DNA of 64,000 bases from Corella eumyota (taxonomy: Eukaryota; Chordata; Ascidiacea; Phlebobranchia; Corellidae). Below are positions 51,802 through 64,000 of this stretch, piece by piece. The position numbers and the translations under genes were made by a program. The notes beneath the pieces were generated by a model that saw nothing but the letters and a program-made list of their open reading frames with translations, made no database searches and had not been told where the DNA came from. The first letter of the stretch is position 1. Each line of letters starts with the position of its first letter. The DNA lies in assembly GCA_963082875.1 (NCBI GenBank), contig OY720098.1, forward strand, positions 12,090,001-12,154,000, read 5' to 3'.

Positions 51802-53835
51802 ATGAGAAGAAATATTTTAATTTTTATTTTACTATGTGTGGTTTGGGTATTTGGAATTTATGTTGTAGCTGAATATATTAAAATGGTTAATTCAAATGCA
51901 TTTTCTCTAGAAAATTACCAACTGTGGTCAAAAAAAGGTAGTTTGTTTTTATTTATCTCAAATTTAATAACAAAATAGCAGTAAATTTAAAAAAACTTTT
52001 TTGGTATCGGCTTTTAACATGCGAATTTTATTTTTAAATTAAACAACTGGAAAATATATTTAATATAATTATAAAATCTTGGCATCATCTGATTTATATC
52101 TAATGATAACAGCTTAAAAATATTTAAATTACTAACAACATTAACACGAAAATATTTTATTAGAAGCCTTATTAGAAAACAACATTTTTAAACCATTTAG
52201 AACCATTAACTTTACAACTAACGAATTCTGAAAATACTACAATTACATTAAAAAACTTGATGAGTGATCAAATTCATTTCTTGTCAAAAGGGGAACCTTA
52301 TCGAAGCAGAATTTTCGGAATACAACACCGTTGTTTAAACCAAAGAAATCAGCCAAGCATCTCAATAAGAACCAAAACAATGAAATACAATGACAAAATT
52401 AAAATAGTGATGTGTGAAATACCCAAAGTAATACTAAAAATATTATAAAAATAGTATATAAATAGCCTATGTAAAATGTGTTTTGGCCACATTTATTTTA
52501 TATATGTGCTATCGTTAAATATTAATTACAACGTCAAACATTACAATTCGCGTAGCAACTTAACATTTGTCGAAAATAAATTACCGAAAATGTTTGTTTT
52601 TAGGGCAAGTTCTAATTAAGAAAAATTTACATGTTTGCTATGTTGGTATTTATATATATAAAATCGTGTAAAACAATTATGTATTTTTTATTAGGTAGCA
52701 AGCACAAGTTGGCAAAAGCTTATGTTGAAATTGGGCGGCCACACCGACGAAGTAACAAAAACTATGGTAGATCATGGAACTATTCCAAACAAACATTTTG
52801 ACCAGTACGTATTTTTAATTTATAAAAAAAAAATTTTTTTAATACTTTTAATAACAATAAAAAAAAATATTGTTGCTTTTTGTTTAATTTACATGTTTAT
52901 AATTTATAACTTGCAGACTAAAAACCGACAAAGAAGCAAGAACAAAAATGAAAGAATATTTAACGTTCTTAGTAACGCGTCACCCGTTTGAAAGATTGGT
53001 ATCAGCACATCACGATAAATTTTCCGACAAAGATCCTTATGATTTTTATAGAATGGGAATTGGAAGACACATTGCTCGAAGTCAAGCTGTCTTCCACAAG
53101 CATGGCATAAATAACGCGTATGATTAGAAAAACCCAACTTTTAAAACATTATAAATTACAAATATAACAAACTTGCGATTTAAAAAAAAAAAACTTTTAC
53201 TACTAATAAAACTTTATTAATTTAATGATAAAATATTATTTAATTTACGTGGTTTTACTAGGGCAAAATTGACCGGAAATATCAACATTATCAAAAATTC
53301 GTCAGATTTTCTCAATTTAACAATAGATCAACAAGATGATGTTTTAAAGTATTCAGAAATCTTGAGAACCGGAAAAATTTCTTTTTCACAGTTTATAAAG
53401 TAAGCTATCATATAGATAAACCTTTATAATCACCTTCATTAGAATCTAATAAAACATTGTTTTAACTTTAACTTTTTCATTGTTAGATAAATTTTGAGTT
53501 TTAATACACCAGCAAAAGTAAATTCAATGGACATTCACTGGCGACCTCAAACTTATCTGTGCATGCCTTGTGCATTCAACTACAGCTATGTGATTCGATT
53601 TGACAACTTAGCAATTGAATCAAACAGACTTATAGACTATCTACAAACTCATCATAATGCTTCTACATCTGAAATAACACGATTTCCTAAACGCATACCA
53701 TCAGTAAAACAAAACTCAACAGTAAACGCATTTAAAGAAATATCCGAAAAAGATGTTGAATCTTTAAGAAAAATTTATTATGATGATTTTCGCATCTTTG
53801 ACTATGATCCTTATTTGTACCAAGGACACACATAG
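51802..53835 (+). pseudogene. Hybrid sulfotransferase (ST-B exons 1-2 joined to A-type exons 3-6), early stop
   Basis: Exons 51802-51937 and 52201-52427 are B-type, with the acceptor catttag intact. Exons 52695-52804, 52917-53117, 53262-53399 and 53487-53835 are A-type. The switch lies within about 52697-52703, at the start of exon 3. All phases agree, so the crossover made an in-frame gene. The first full codon of exon 6 is TAA where every other copy has TAC, giving a 271-residue product without HWRPQTYLCMPC and the rest of the C-terminal domain. Unlike unit 1, no separate ST-C exists here: the exchange removed the DNA between ST-B and ST-C. Probably non-functional unless the stop is read through. 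Confidence 0.85.
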
Positions 53836-56019
53836 CAAATAAGCATATTACTAAATTATATATTTGAAATTTCATAAACCTAAAATAGTACAGAAGTCTT
53901 CATATGCATACAATGTTTTTAATAATAAAAGTAATTTTCAAAAGTTTATGCAAGAAAAATGCATGTAGTATTTAATAACCTAAACATATATGCACTTCTG
54001 CCTAAGCAATAGCTTCCATTTAACAACTGACTTTCTTGCAAATGTAAAATAATACACTTAGATGCGTAGGCTATAAAATATGTTTGCAATTCTTAATACA
54101 TTAACAAGAGATGTAGTTAAATAAAATTCTCACCCATTATTTATATTTTAGTTAATATTTAGTATTTAATAGCTTAGTAGCTGAAAATTGTTGGAAATAA
54201 CTAAAAAAAGTATATAAGCAATAAGAGAATAAATGATAAAAGTGTCATTTTTTGGGTGTTGTTACTTAATTACTTAATTTAAATGCGTTTTCTCTAAAGA
54301 TTTTCCAACCATGGTCCAAAAAGTATATTTAATTTGTTTTATTTTCTTTTAATTGAAGACGTAATAGCGGTGGTGTATTTGGCCTTTCTACAGATTTTAA
54401 ACAGTTTTAATATCTAAAAAACGTTAACCTCATATGCATATATAATAAATTAGCAATATTTAACCAAAGTACAAAAATGGCTACCATGTCATTGAATTAC
54501 TAACGTTAAAACGATAATATTTACAGCAATTTTTAAACAACTTAATTCAGAACATTTTTTTTTAACTATACTACTAACAACTCCTCAAATTAAGTTCGGT
54601 TTTTGATTATTTAGTTCCGTTTGTATTTTTAAATTTAAATTCGTTTTGGTGTCTGCCATTCCATATAATTTTGTTTTATTGATTTTTTTTGAGAGATTTC
54701 TCTGTTAAAGATAACGATGACACTATCAATTAATGATCTAGGAACAGAAGTTTTAAAAATGATTAAACCAAATAATGTTGGTAAAAAAACAAATAAAAAT
54801 AAAATTCTGCAAAGAAACTGCAAAGAAAGCAAAGAAAGTTAGTCACCCTTTAGAGAAAATCGTTTTACCTGAATGCAATATAGGAAAAGGAGGGGGGAAC
54901 GATAACGAAGCCCGCAAATAAAAGAATTAACCGAAAGAAAAATAAAAAGTAATTTGAAAGGAGCAAATCCGCTTATTTCTATTATCAACAATGGGGCAGC
55001 CTTATACTGCAGGATGACATATTATATAGAAGATGGATTTCATTCTACAATCAATCCGAAACTTATCAATTAATTGTTCCACGATCCCTTCAACAAGCTA
55101 TCACACGTCTAAAATGGCGCTAAAACATCTGCACAGAAGGTACTACAGTTATTTTAGTAGGTCTGACGGGCTTAAACTGTTAAAAGCAAAAAGTTTTACT
55201 GTTGAAGATAAAAAGCCTGGTCTCAAAACAAACTAAAACGGTGAAAATGTATGACTAAGGCAATTTGGAGATAAGCCTTGTGGCCCAAATAAAGTAGTTA
55301 AACGTATTAACGATTGTAGGGGTTGATTAATTCGATTTATATTTATATAGTTATATTGGTTAGGTCAATTGGTTATCGGTTATTAATTGTTTATTGTTGA
55401 TTTGGGGTCACCACAGAAACTACCACAGTCTTCATTGCTTAAGTCTTATGATAAATCTAACTATTCGAAGATTAGTTATTTATTATTTTAAGTTGTTGGT
55501 TAAATATGGCATTAAAATAAATAAAAAATTTTAGCGTTTGTCTAAATTATAAGAATATGATGCAAGAAATTTAATTGTTTCTCATATTATATTTAACGTA
55601 CTACGAAAGATATAACACGGGCATATACTTAATAATTATATAACAAACTAAGTTGAAAGGCTAATTCATAAGACTACGATTTTTCTAAAGTTAAAGTTAC
55701 AATATAACAACTAACATAATAACGACAACTGTAGTTGTTCGTCTACTATAAGGGTAGACGAACACGTCTGACTTAAGTATGTTTGCATCGGTGTTTTAAC
55801 AGTAAAAACAATGGGCTTTTATACCTCACATGAATAAAGCGGCTGCTGTATTGCAATGTCTTGACCTTGATAAACCCGAATAAACTCGTACCAAGGATTG
55901 ATCATGAAATGATTAATCTTCGCGAAATAACATATTTAATCCGACCTGTCAAGTTTATGTTTCATCACATAGTTAGAGACATAGGGTTAATTAAATTTTA
56001 TGAACTACCTTATAGCAAC
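53836..56019. repeat. A-type 3' flank block, copy 4
   Basis: Follows the hybrid gene, ends at ttatagcaac before Gypsy copy 3, and holds the hairpin near 55740. Its small ORF (start 54717) is disrupted by a rearranged gcaaagaaa stretch near 54808. Shares variants with the block after ST-A1. Confidence 0.8.
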
Positions 56020-59000
56020 TGTAACCAAATTGTTTCGATCTAAAAGCTAACAACTGAATTTGGTACAGTTTTTGTCCCGACCCTGTATTAACGGCCCACC
56101 GGAAGACCAGTTGTAACCTTGCTAGTAGTAGAGTGAACTATAAATAAAAACTATTACGGTTTATTATTAAAAGATAACACAAAGCTAAAAGAGTCTAAAA
56201 TATACAATAATAGTCACAAATCAGAGACAAAAATAAACACGTCAGTACACGAAGCACTCTAGTCAGAACTGCCAGAACAAAATTAAAAACCAAGTCGACT
56301 AACGATGTCACGTGACTATAATAATTATCTTTTCCCAAAACGGTACAAAGAGTTACAACGCTGATTACAGTCTGCACCACCATAGGCCAATAAGGCAACC
56401 CGCACTATATATCATCAACAAAGTTACAGAATGTTACACCCCCCAGCTTATGTTGGACCCACTCCTGTGGAAATAATACTAACGAAAACAAAGGCAAATC
56501 TTTATGAACCAAATATATGCATAATGTTACAAAACAGCAAAAAGTAAAAAAAAAAAAACATATACTTAAAGAAAAAAGTGGCAAAAGATAAAAACAACAC
56601 AAAAAAAATAAATACATAAGAAAATGTGTTCAGTTGAGAACTTCAACATCAGGGTAAAATCGAGTGCGTTTTCTGGTGCGCTTCGGTAACCGTTCGAGGG
56701 TTTGTGCCGGCGTAGGAACTGGTACTTCCGTTTGTATATTAACGTTTTCAGGCATTTGTGCCCGTGTCGGCACGACTTCTCTACTTCTTCTTGAATACCA
56801 GGTATGGCCTATAAATGGCTGGTTGTCAACTAATTGTGGAGCATCGGCCTCGTTCTCCGAAGATTCGTCGGTGCCATCGGTATCAGACGCCATATATTTC
56901 TTTAGCCGGTTGTAATGGACAGTCTGTAGTTTTCCAGCCTTATTGATAATGGTGTTATTAACTTCGTTAAGTATATCCGTAACTGTAAATGGCCCCTTAT
57001 AAGGAAGATTAAATTTATTTGACTTTCCAACGGGAACCACTGGATAAGAAAGAAGAACTTTGTCCTCAATCGAAAATACATTTCCATGCTGTCTCTTGTT
57101 ATACTGGTAGACCATGTCTTCTCGGTGACGTTGTAAATTTTTGCGGGCAATTTCTTGTACCACAAGCAGGCCATCACGCAATTCTTCTAGTTCAACTGGG
57201 TATGAACTAGCTGTCTTTGTGCTTACATAAAGGTCACCGGGAAGCCTTAGTTTTCTTCCTGTCAGTAGGTAGTGTGGTGACACAACAGTTGCTTCATGTT
57301 CGCTAGCATTGTAAGTCGCTACCACTGCCGATAATGCGATATCCCAACTTTGTTCATTGTTTTGTTATTGTTTGAAATTTAGGCCTTACCCCTTTTCGAA
57401 ACCATGTGAAAATTGGTCTTATATTTTGATCTTGTTGTTGTGCTGCAGCAATATCCTTTGCACCTAGACCGAAATCTGATTGAAAATCAATCGTTTCTAT
57501 TTGCGTGCTGTTTTCGTTGCATTCCGTCAGGTAAGGGAAACCTGGAGAGTCCGGTTCTAATCGACTTAGTGAGTCGGCATTTCCGTGTTTGGCTCCAGGG
57601 CGATATATCAGTTTAAAATCGTATTCTGCAAGATGTTCTACCCAACGAGCGCATTGGCCGTAAAGATCTTTAGACTTCTAGAGCCATCGCAGAGGAAATG
57701 GTCGGTTCGGATTGTAAACGGTATTCCCATTAAATAACACTTATACAGTTTCGTTGCAAAAATAATTGCTAAAAGTTCTTTTCTAGTTGTCGAATAATGT
57801 TTTTCAGCTTTCGACAAGGTTCGGCTTCCATAGGCAACCACGTTTTCCGTGCCTTCACTTTCTTGTGAAAGGACACAACCAATAGCGTGATCGGAAGCAT
57901 CAGTGTCTACAATAAACGGTTTGTTAAAATTGGGGTATTGCAAAATAGGGGCTTGTGTCAGGACACCCTTTAACATTTCAAATGAACTCTGACATTCATC
58001 CGTCCAGACAAACTTCTTTCCCTTTTCTGTCAATTTGTGTAGCGGTGACGCTTTACGTGCGTAATCTTTTATAAATTTTCTGTAATACGAAGTCAAGCCC
58101 ACAAACTGGCGTATGTGCTTTTCGTTACGGGGTATGGGCCATTCTTTGACGGTTCCTATTTAATCTGGGTCACACTTGATACCGTCTTGGGAGATAATGT
58201 GACCTAGAAAGTTAACTTGTTTCTTGAAAAGTGAACACTCAGAGGGTTTGAGCGTAAGACCAGCGCTTTCCAGTCGGCTTAACACTTCGTCCAACTTTTG
58301 TATATGTTCGTCGAAGTTACGGGCGTATACTATAATGTCGTCCAAATACGCCAACGCCCCTTGCCATTCGATTCCATTAAGTATCATTCTCATCAGCCTT
58401 TGAAAGCTCGCAGCCGAGTTACATAGGCCCATGGGCATAACCTTAAATTCAAACAGTCCTACGTGGCTAGTAAAAGCCGTTTTTTCTTGAGTCGTCGGAT
58501 CCATAGGAATTTGATAATAACTTGATCGCAGATCCAACGTCGAAAAATACGTCCACTGAGTCATTTCGTTTAAGCTTTCATTGATGCGCGGGATCGGATA
58601 ACTATTTTTCTTAGTGAGCTCGTTTACAAGGCGATAATTGATGCAAAACCTAGTCTCTCCCGATTTCTTTTTAACTAACACGATGGAACTGGACCAAGGT
58701 TTCATCTCCTTGATAATTCCTTCTATCTTTTCTTTATGCGCATGCGGTACTCGTCTGGGTGGCTGTCGTACAGGCTGATGGTTACCGGTGTCGATGTCAT
58801 GGGAAACAAGGCTCGTTCGACCAAGATCGTTCGGATTAACCGAAAAGGCCTTGCAATGTTTAGATAAAACATGCAACAATTTTTCATGTTCCGGAGTGGA
58901 CAAGGGTTTGCTAATGTTCATTTGTTCAATGACTTCGCGCCAATTGCCTTTTCTGGAACCACTAGAAACAACTAAAATTGGGGTAACCGAGGCAACTCTA

Positions 59001-59371
59001 ACGCCATCACGTAATGTAATGTCAATCAGTTAAATTTGCTACCAGCGCTTCAACGCGGTCAAATTTGTTTTTTGTTACTATTGTGGCCACCATTAAGCCA
59101 TAGCGGCTACAAAATTCATTATTTCGCTCAACCAATAATTGCATTTCAGGCAATTCTTCCCGCTTGCAATCGTGTACTAATTTAAGTTGTACTCTTACCT
59201 CGGTTGACGCTGGTATAGAGATTTGTTCAGATATTATTTTGCAGTTAGAAAAGGCAATTACACGAAGCACTCTAGTCAGAACTGCCAGAACAAAATTAAA
59301 AACCAAGTCGACCAACGATGTCACGTGACTATAATAATTATCTTTCCCCAAAACGGTACAAAGAGTTACAA
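56020..59371 (-). mobile_element. Ty3/Gypsy copy 3, truncated, ending at the unit 2/unit 3 junction
   Basis: 3' LTR 56020-56438, then integrase C-terminal, RNase H and reverse transcriptase regions, and a short piece of the other LTR at about 59255-59371 that runs directly into integrin intron sequence. Shorter than copy 2 and broken; some of its coding stretches are longer than in copies 1 and 2. The same host insertion point (after ttatagcaac) shows common descent. Confidence 0.87.
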
Positions 59372-59652
59372 AAAGTTGATTGAATATGTCCAAGTTTAAG
59401 TATTTCAGATATAAGAAGTGCAGTTACTAATCAGTTAATATCAATATAAATACCTTATAAATAAACTATATTTAAATAGAATAAAATTTAAAGGTCACAA
59501 TATTTTTTAACATATATATACACTGTAACTACTATAGTACTCGGTCAAAAATAAAAACACATACAAATGTTGTTAAACACATACAAATGTTACCTAAACA
59601 ATCAATGATTACGTATCGAGCAATTTACGTCAGACAAAAAACTATAACAAAA
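59372..59652. pseudogene. Integrin intron remnant, unit 3
   Basis: Matches intron sequence 536-820 of the first integrin gene, with a small duplication of acacatacaaatgtt. No exon remains. It then joins the ~765-bp repeat. Confidence 0.8.
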
Positions 59653-59653
59653 T

Positions 59654-60229
59654 TCTTAGATTTTAGACTTTAGTATATAGTAGTGTAAGAGCATTTGTTA
59701 ATTTAGAGTTATTTAGCTTCAAAATACATTTTAATTTTAAGAATACTTAAGTTTTAAGACAACCGGTGTTGCTACACCTAATCTAAAACAAATCGAATCG
59801 TATAAATGTTTTAATGAAAAGCAATACACAAAGAACTAGCCATTATTATAAGAGAAGCCGTGGTTAAACTTTAAAAGATAGCGATGTGTAAACAAAACTT
59901 ACAAGTAATAATTATTATTAATTATTGAAATAATTATTGATTGGGTTTAGTAGTGACCATGTATTACATATTTGTATTGAGTTTTAATAAGATTTTATTA
60001 GGTTAGTATTCTTTTTATAATTTAAGCTTGTTAAAAAGCTTTAAAAACATACACAATACCTTTTTTTAACTAACAAAAGTCTTAAACAGTTTTATTCCAC
60101 TTTTAAATGTGCCTACGGATGGTTATTAGATACAGGTAAAAAACATTAAAGTATAAGTAGAACAGCTCATTTTAAAATTTAATAAAATCGAGGGTATTGA
60201 CATACCTTTACAACTTATTTATTTAGAAT
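59654..60229. repeat. ~765-bp AT-rich repeat, unit 3 partial copy
   Basis: Matches from about 7757 of copy 1 to its end. The left part is lost in the deletion that removed the integrin exons. Confidence 0.8.
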
Positions 60230-60237
60230 TTTTTATT

Positions 60238-61001
60238 TACTTTATGTTAAAACAAAGTCGTATAAAGTCACGTATGGAATTTAAAGATGGTTGAGATATA
60301 ATATAGTGGGTTTAGAAAGAATTTTTATAAATAAAATCGGTTAAAAATATTTATATTTCCCGTATTGCCCTATGGTATTCGCCTACTTCTCTATAAAAAT
60401 TAATCATATAATAAATATAAGTTTTTCTTAGATTTTAGACTTTAGTATATAGTAGTGTAAGAGCATTTGTTAATTTAGAGTTATTTAGCTTAAAAATAAA
60501 TTTTAATTTTAAGAATACTTAAGTTTTAAGACAACCGGTGTTGCTACACCTAATCTAAAACAAATCGAATCGTATAAATGTTTTAATGAAAAGCAATACA
60601 CAAAGAACTAGCCATTATTATAAGAGAAGCCGTGGTTAAACTTCAAAAGATAGTGATGTGTAAACAAAACTTACAAGTAATAATTATTATTAATTATTGA
60701 AATAATTATTGATTGGGTTTAGTAGTGACCATGTATTACATATTTGTATTGAGTTTTAATAAGATTTTATTAGGTTAGTATTCTTTTTATAATTTAAGCT
60801 TGTTAAAAAGCTTTAAAAACATACACAATACCTTTTTTTAACTAACGAAAGTCTTAAACAGTTTCATTCTACTTTTAAATGTGCCTACAAATGGTTATTA
60901 GATACAGGTAAAAAACATTAAAGTATAAGTAAAACAGCTCATTTTAAAATTTAATAAAATCGAAGGTATTGACATACCTTTACAACTTATCTATTTGGAA
61001 T
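60238..61001. repeat. ~765-bp AT-rich repeat, unit 3 full copy
   Basis: Complete copy about 280 bases before the orphan ST-A3 first exon. Confidence 0.8.
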
Positions 61002-61282
61002 AAGTATATACGTGTTTTTTGAACTAAAAGTCCTATATTAACGTAGTATACTGTGCTTTCAAATAGATAGTTATTTTTAATTTGTTTTTCCTTAACAAGT
61101 AAAATAAAGTAAGTTTTTTTTTTTTATAGGTTCACATTAGATTTTATAGCTTTGCGGGAGCTTTCATTTTAAGCATATTTATTTAGAAGTTAACTACAGT
61201 TGTTCGGTGTTTTCCCAGCAGGTGAATAGGGTTTGGCTTTTTATTAGTTTGCTATAAACTGCAAATTAATTTTACAAACAAA

Positions 61283-61439
61283 ATGCGCGGTCCTAATAAA
61301 TCTATGAAAGGCAACAAAAATGTCATTTTTCTTGGAATTATTTGGATTTTTGAAATAACTTCTGTAGCAAGTTATCTTAAAATATTTGATGCAACCAAAA
61401 TTTTGCCTACAAGAGTCGCAAAAAACGGGTTTGATAAAG
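61283..61439 (+). pseudogene. Orphan first exon of ST-A3 (or alternative first exon of ST-B3)
   Basis: 157-nt exon encoding the A-type anchor (MRGPNKSMKGNKNV...), open throughout, with an intact donor (aaag|gtaatt). At about 61466 the A-type intron joins B-type upstream sequence, so exons 2-6 of ST-A3 are gone. It ends in phase 1, as does ST-B3 exon 1, so splicing to ST-B3 exon 2 at 62065 would stay in frame. One change from ST-A1 lies in the membrane span (IFGITS to IFEITS). Confidence 0.75.
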
Positions 61440-61661
61440 GTAATTTATTAAATTTCAGGGCAATAAGTTTTTTTTACAGTTAAGGCGTACTGCGCAACCT
61501 GTTGAACAGATATTAGAGCCCCATTCTGTTGTGAATAAATATTATACGACGAATTCTGTGCAAAATTATAACGGAATAGCGGCATACGTTACAATTATAA
61601 TAAAAAAAATAATTAAAGAATTGGTATCAGAAAATATTGTGTCAAACAGCTTACCAGCAAG

Positions 61662-63745
61662 ATGAGAAGATATAATTTAATTTTTATTTTACTATGTGTG
61701 GTTTGGGTATTTGGAATTTATGTTGTAGCTGAATATATTAAAATGGTTAATTCAAATGCATTTTCTCTAGAAAATTACCAACTGTGGTCAAAAAAAGGTA
61801 GTTTGTTTTTATTTATCTCAAATTTAATATCAAAATAGCATTAAATTAAAACAAAACGTATTTGGTATAAGTTTTTAACATGCGAATTTTATTTTTTAAA
61901 TTAAACAACTGGAAAATATATATTCAATATAATTATAAAATCTTGGCATCATCTGATTTATATCTAATGATAACAGCTTAAAAATGTTTAAATTACTAAC
62001 AACATTAACACGAAAATATTTTATTAGAAGCCTTATTAGAAAACAACATTTTTAAATCATTTAGAACCATTAACTTTACAACTAACGGATTCTGAAAATA
62101 CTACAATTACATTAAAAAACTTGATGAGTGATCAAATTCATTTCTTGTCAAAAGGGGAACCTTATCGAAGCAGAATTTTCGGAATACAACACCGTTGTTT
62201 AAACCAAAGAAATCAGCCAAGCATTCCAATAAGAACCAAAACAATGAAATACAATGACAAAATTAAAATAGTGATGTGTGAAATACCCAAAGTAATACTA
62301 AAAATATTATAAAAATAGTATATAATTAGCCTATGTAAAATGTGTTTTGGCCACATTTATTTTATATATGTGCTATCGTTAAATAATAATTACAACGTCA
62401 AACATTACAATTCGCGTAGCAACTTAACATTTGTCGAAAATAAATTACCGAAAATGTTTGTTTTTAGGGCAAGTTCTGATTAAGAAAAATTTACATGTTT
62501 GCTATGTTGGTATTTATATATATAAAATCGTGTAAAACAATTATGTATTTTTTTATTAGGTAGCAAGTACAACTTGGCAAAAGCTAATGTTAAAACTTGG
62601 CGGCTATACTGGAGAAATAACACAATTAATGATGGACCAAGGAAATATTCCAAACAAGCATTTTGACCAGTACGTAAAACGAATCAAATTATATATATTG
62701 TAACAAATAATGTAGTACGTATATTTACTATACAAAAATATTACTTTTAAATCTTACGTTTTAAATAAAATATTATTTATACTTGGCAGAATTTTTATAT
62801 TTTATAAATTGCAGACTTAAAACCGACGAAGAAGCAAGAACAAAAATGAAAGAATATTTAACGTTCTTAGTAACACGTCACCCGTTTGAAAGATTGGTAT
62901 CAGCACATCACGATAAATTTTTCGGGAGTAATTCTTATGGTTATTACAAAAATATTGGAAGAAAAATTGCTCAAAGTCAAGCCGTCTTTCATATGCATGG
63001 CATAGTTAATGCGTTAGTTTATTAAGAATTAAAATGTTAAAAATTTTCTCATATTAAGAATTAAAATTATAATAACTATTGTATTTTTACTTTTAAAAAT
63101 TAACCAATAAGTTTATCTTTTAATAATGTCCAAATAATTAAATTTACATAAGCTAAATGTTTTTTAGGGATAGGTTTATCGGAAAAATAAATACATTCAA
63201 AAACTCGTCAGACTTTCGTAATTTAACCAAAGATCAACAAAATGATGTTTTAGAATATTTGGAAATTTTAAAAACGGGAAACATTAATTTTTCCCAATTT
63301 ATAAAGTAAGCTAATATAATAGTAAACAGTTACAGATTTAAAAAAAAACAACCTTTGTCATTAAAATTTAATATAATTTAGTTTTAACTTTTACTTTTCC
63401 GTTGTTAGATACATATTGAGTTTTAATACACCAGCAAAAGTAAATTCAATGGACATTCACTGGCGACCTCAAACTAATCTGTGCATGCCTTGTGCATTCA
63501 ACTACAGCTATGTGATTCGATTCGACAACTTAGCAATTGAATCAAACAGACTTATTGACTATTTACAATCTCATCATATTGCTTCTACGTCGGGAATAAC
63601 ACGATTTCCTGAACGCATACCATCAGTAAAACAAAACTCAACAGTAAACGCCTTTAAAAAAATACCCGAAAAAGATGTTGAATCTTTAAGAAAACTTTAT
63701 TATGATGACTTTTACATATTTGGTCATGATCCTTATTTATACTAA
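61662..63745 (+). CDS. Carbohydrate sulfotransferase ST-B3, complete
   Basis: The only intact B-type gene here. Exons 61662-61797, 62065-62291, 62560-62669, 62815-63012, 63168-63305, 63409-63745 sum to 1146 nt, i.e. 381 residues plus stop. Anchor at residues about 6-23 (LIFILLCVVWVFGIYVVA), phosphosulfate motif IPKVASTTW near 119-127, 3'-phosphate motif RHPFERLVS near 179-187, C-terminal HWRPQTNLCMPC near 287-298. Differs from A-type in exons 1-3 and the second half of exon 4, but is almost identical in exon 6. Predicted Golgi PAPS-dependent glycan sulfotransferase. Confidence 0.88.
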
Positions 63746-64000
63746 GGCGTGCGTAAAGTCTAAAGAGTGACTATACATTGTATTTAAGGTAGTTTATTTG
63801 GGTATTACAATTAACATACCCTGGGTTATATTACTCAAACGCCGTAGTTTGTGTTTCGTATCATTTTTGTGACGCATTTATTTCGAATTTCCAGTTTCAA
63901 TTCTGATTAAAAGTCGCTTGTACAGAATATATTTGGTAGATTAAATCCTTGGGCAGGTTTTGGTTGTAAGTTAGCGAGTTTGATTTAACACGACTATTTT
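63746..64000. other. ST-B3 downstream DNA
   Basis: Matches 20638-20733 and then 21198-21350, with the DNA between deleted. No gene seen; the window ends here. Confidence 0.6.

Larger units (their letters stand above)
26775..59371. repeat. Tandem segmental duplication, unit 2
   Basis: Repeats unit 1 with large differences: the integrin copy loses its 3' exons, a BEL/Pao element is inserted, the ~765-bp repeat is single, and ST-B and ST-C have been merged into one hybrid gene. It is longer than unit 1 mainly because of the ~10-kb BEL/Pao insertion. Confidence 0.85.
59372..64000. repeat. Tandem segmental duplication, unit 3 (partial, heavily deleted)
   Basis: Starts with the same integrin-intron sequence as units 1 and 2, then jumps to the ~765-bp repeat, an ST-A first exon and ST-B3. 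The window ends inside the ST-B downstream region, so its right end is unknown. Confidence 0.8.

Overview
The window is AT-rich eukaryotic (metazoan) DNA with short, GT/AG-bounded introns. It carries an integrin beta gene and a cluster of carbohydrate sulfotransferase genes of the CHST8-14/HNK-1 type. Both families are animal-specific, and compact introns with Gypsy and BEL/Pao elements would suit an invertebrate such as an ascidian. The species call is a guess; only 'animal' is firm.

Layout. The window is about two and a fifth tandem copies of one segment. Unit 1 (about 536-26773) holds the 3' half of an integrin beta gene, a doubled ~765-bp AT-rich repeat, sulfotransferase ST-A1, a conserved 3' flank with a small unknown ORF, a minus-strand Gypsy element, sulfotransferase ST-B1, and a 5'-truncated sulfotransferase ST-C1 followed by a second copy of the 3' flank and a cut Gypsy LTR. 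Unit 2 (about 26775-59371) repeats this order with a truncated integrin copy (split by a ~10-kb BEL/Pao element that itself holds a 2.7-kb DNA transposon), ST-A2, the flank, Gypsy with both LTRs, a hybrid ST-B/ST-A gene, the flank again, and a truncated Gypsy. Unit 3 (59372 to the window end) keeps only an integrin intron scrap, the ~765-bp repeat, an orphan ST-A first exon and an intact ST-B3.

Both unit boundaries are the same join: the same point inside a Gypsy LTR fused to the same point in an integrin intron. This fits one LTR-associated duplication later multiplied by unequal exchange.

Genes. The first integrin copy looks functional and has two in-frame alternative last exons with different NPxF/NPxY tails. 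Among the sulfotransferases (Golgi type II membrane enzymes using PAPS), ST-A1, ST-A2 and ST-B3 splice into complete 385-, 385- and 381-residue proteins. ST-B1 has lost a splice acceptor, ST-C1 lacks its 5' exons, and the hybrid has an early stop. The locus is a snapshot of gene birth and death driven by tandem duplication and gene conversion. Exon models were derived by hand from splice consensus and phase; no alignment or database search was run.
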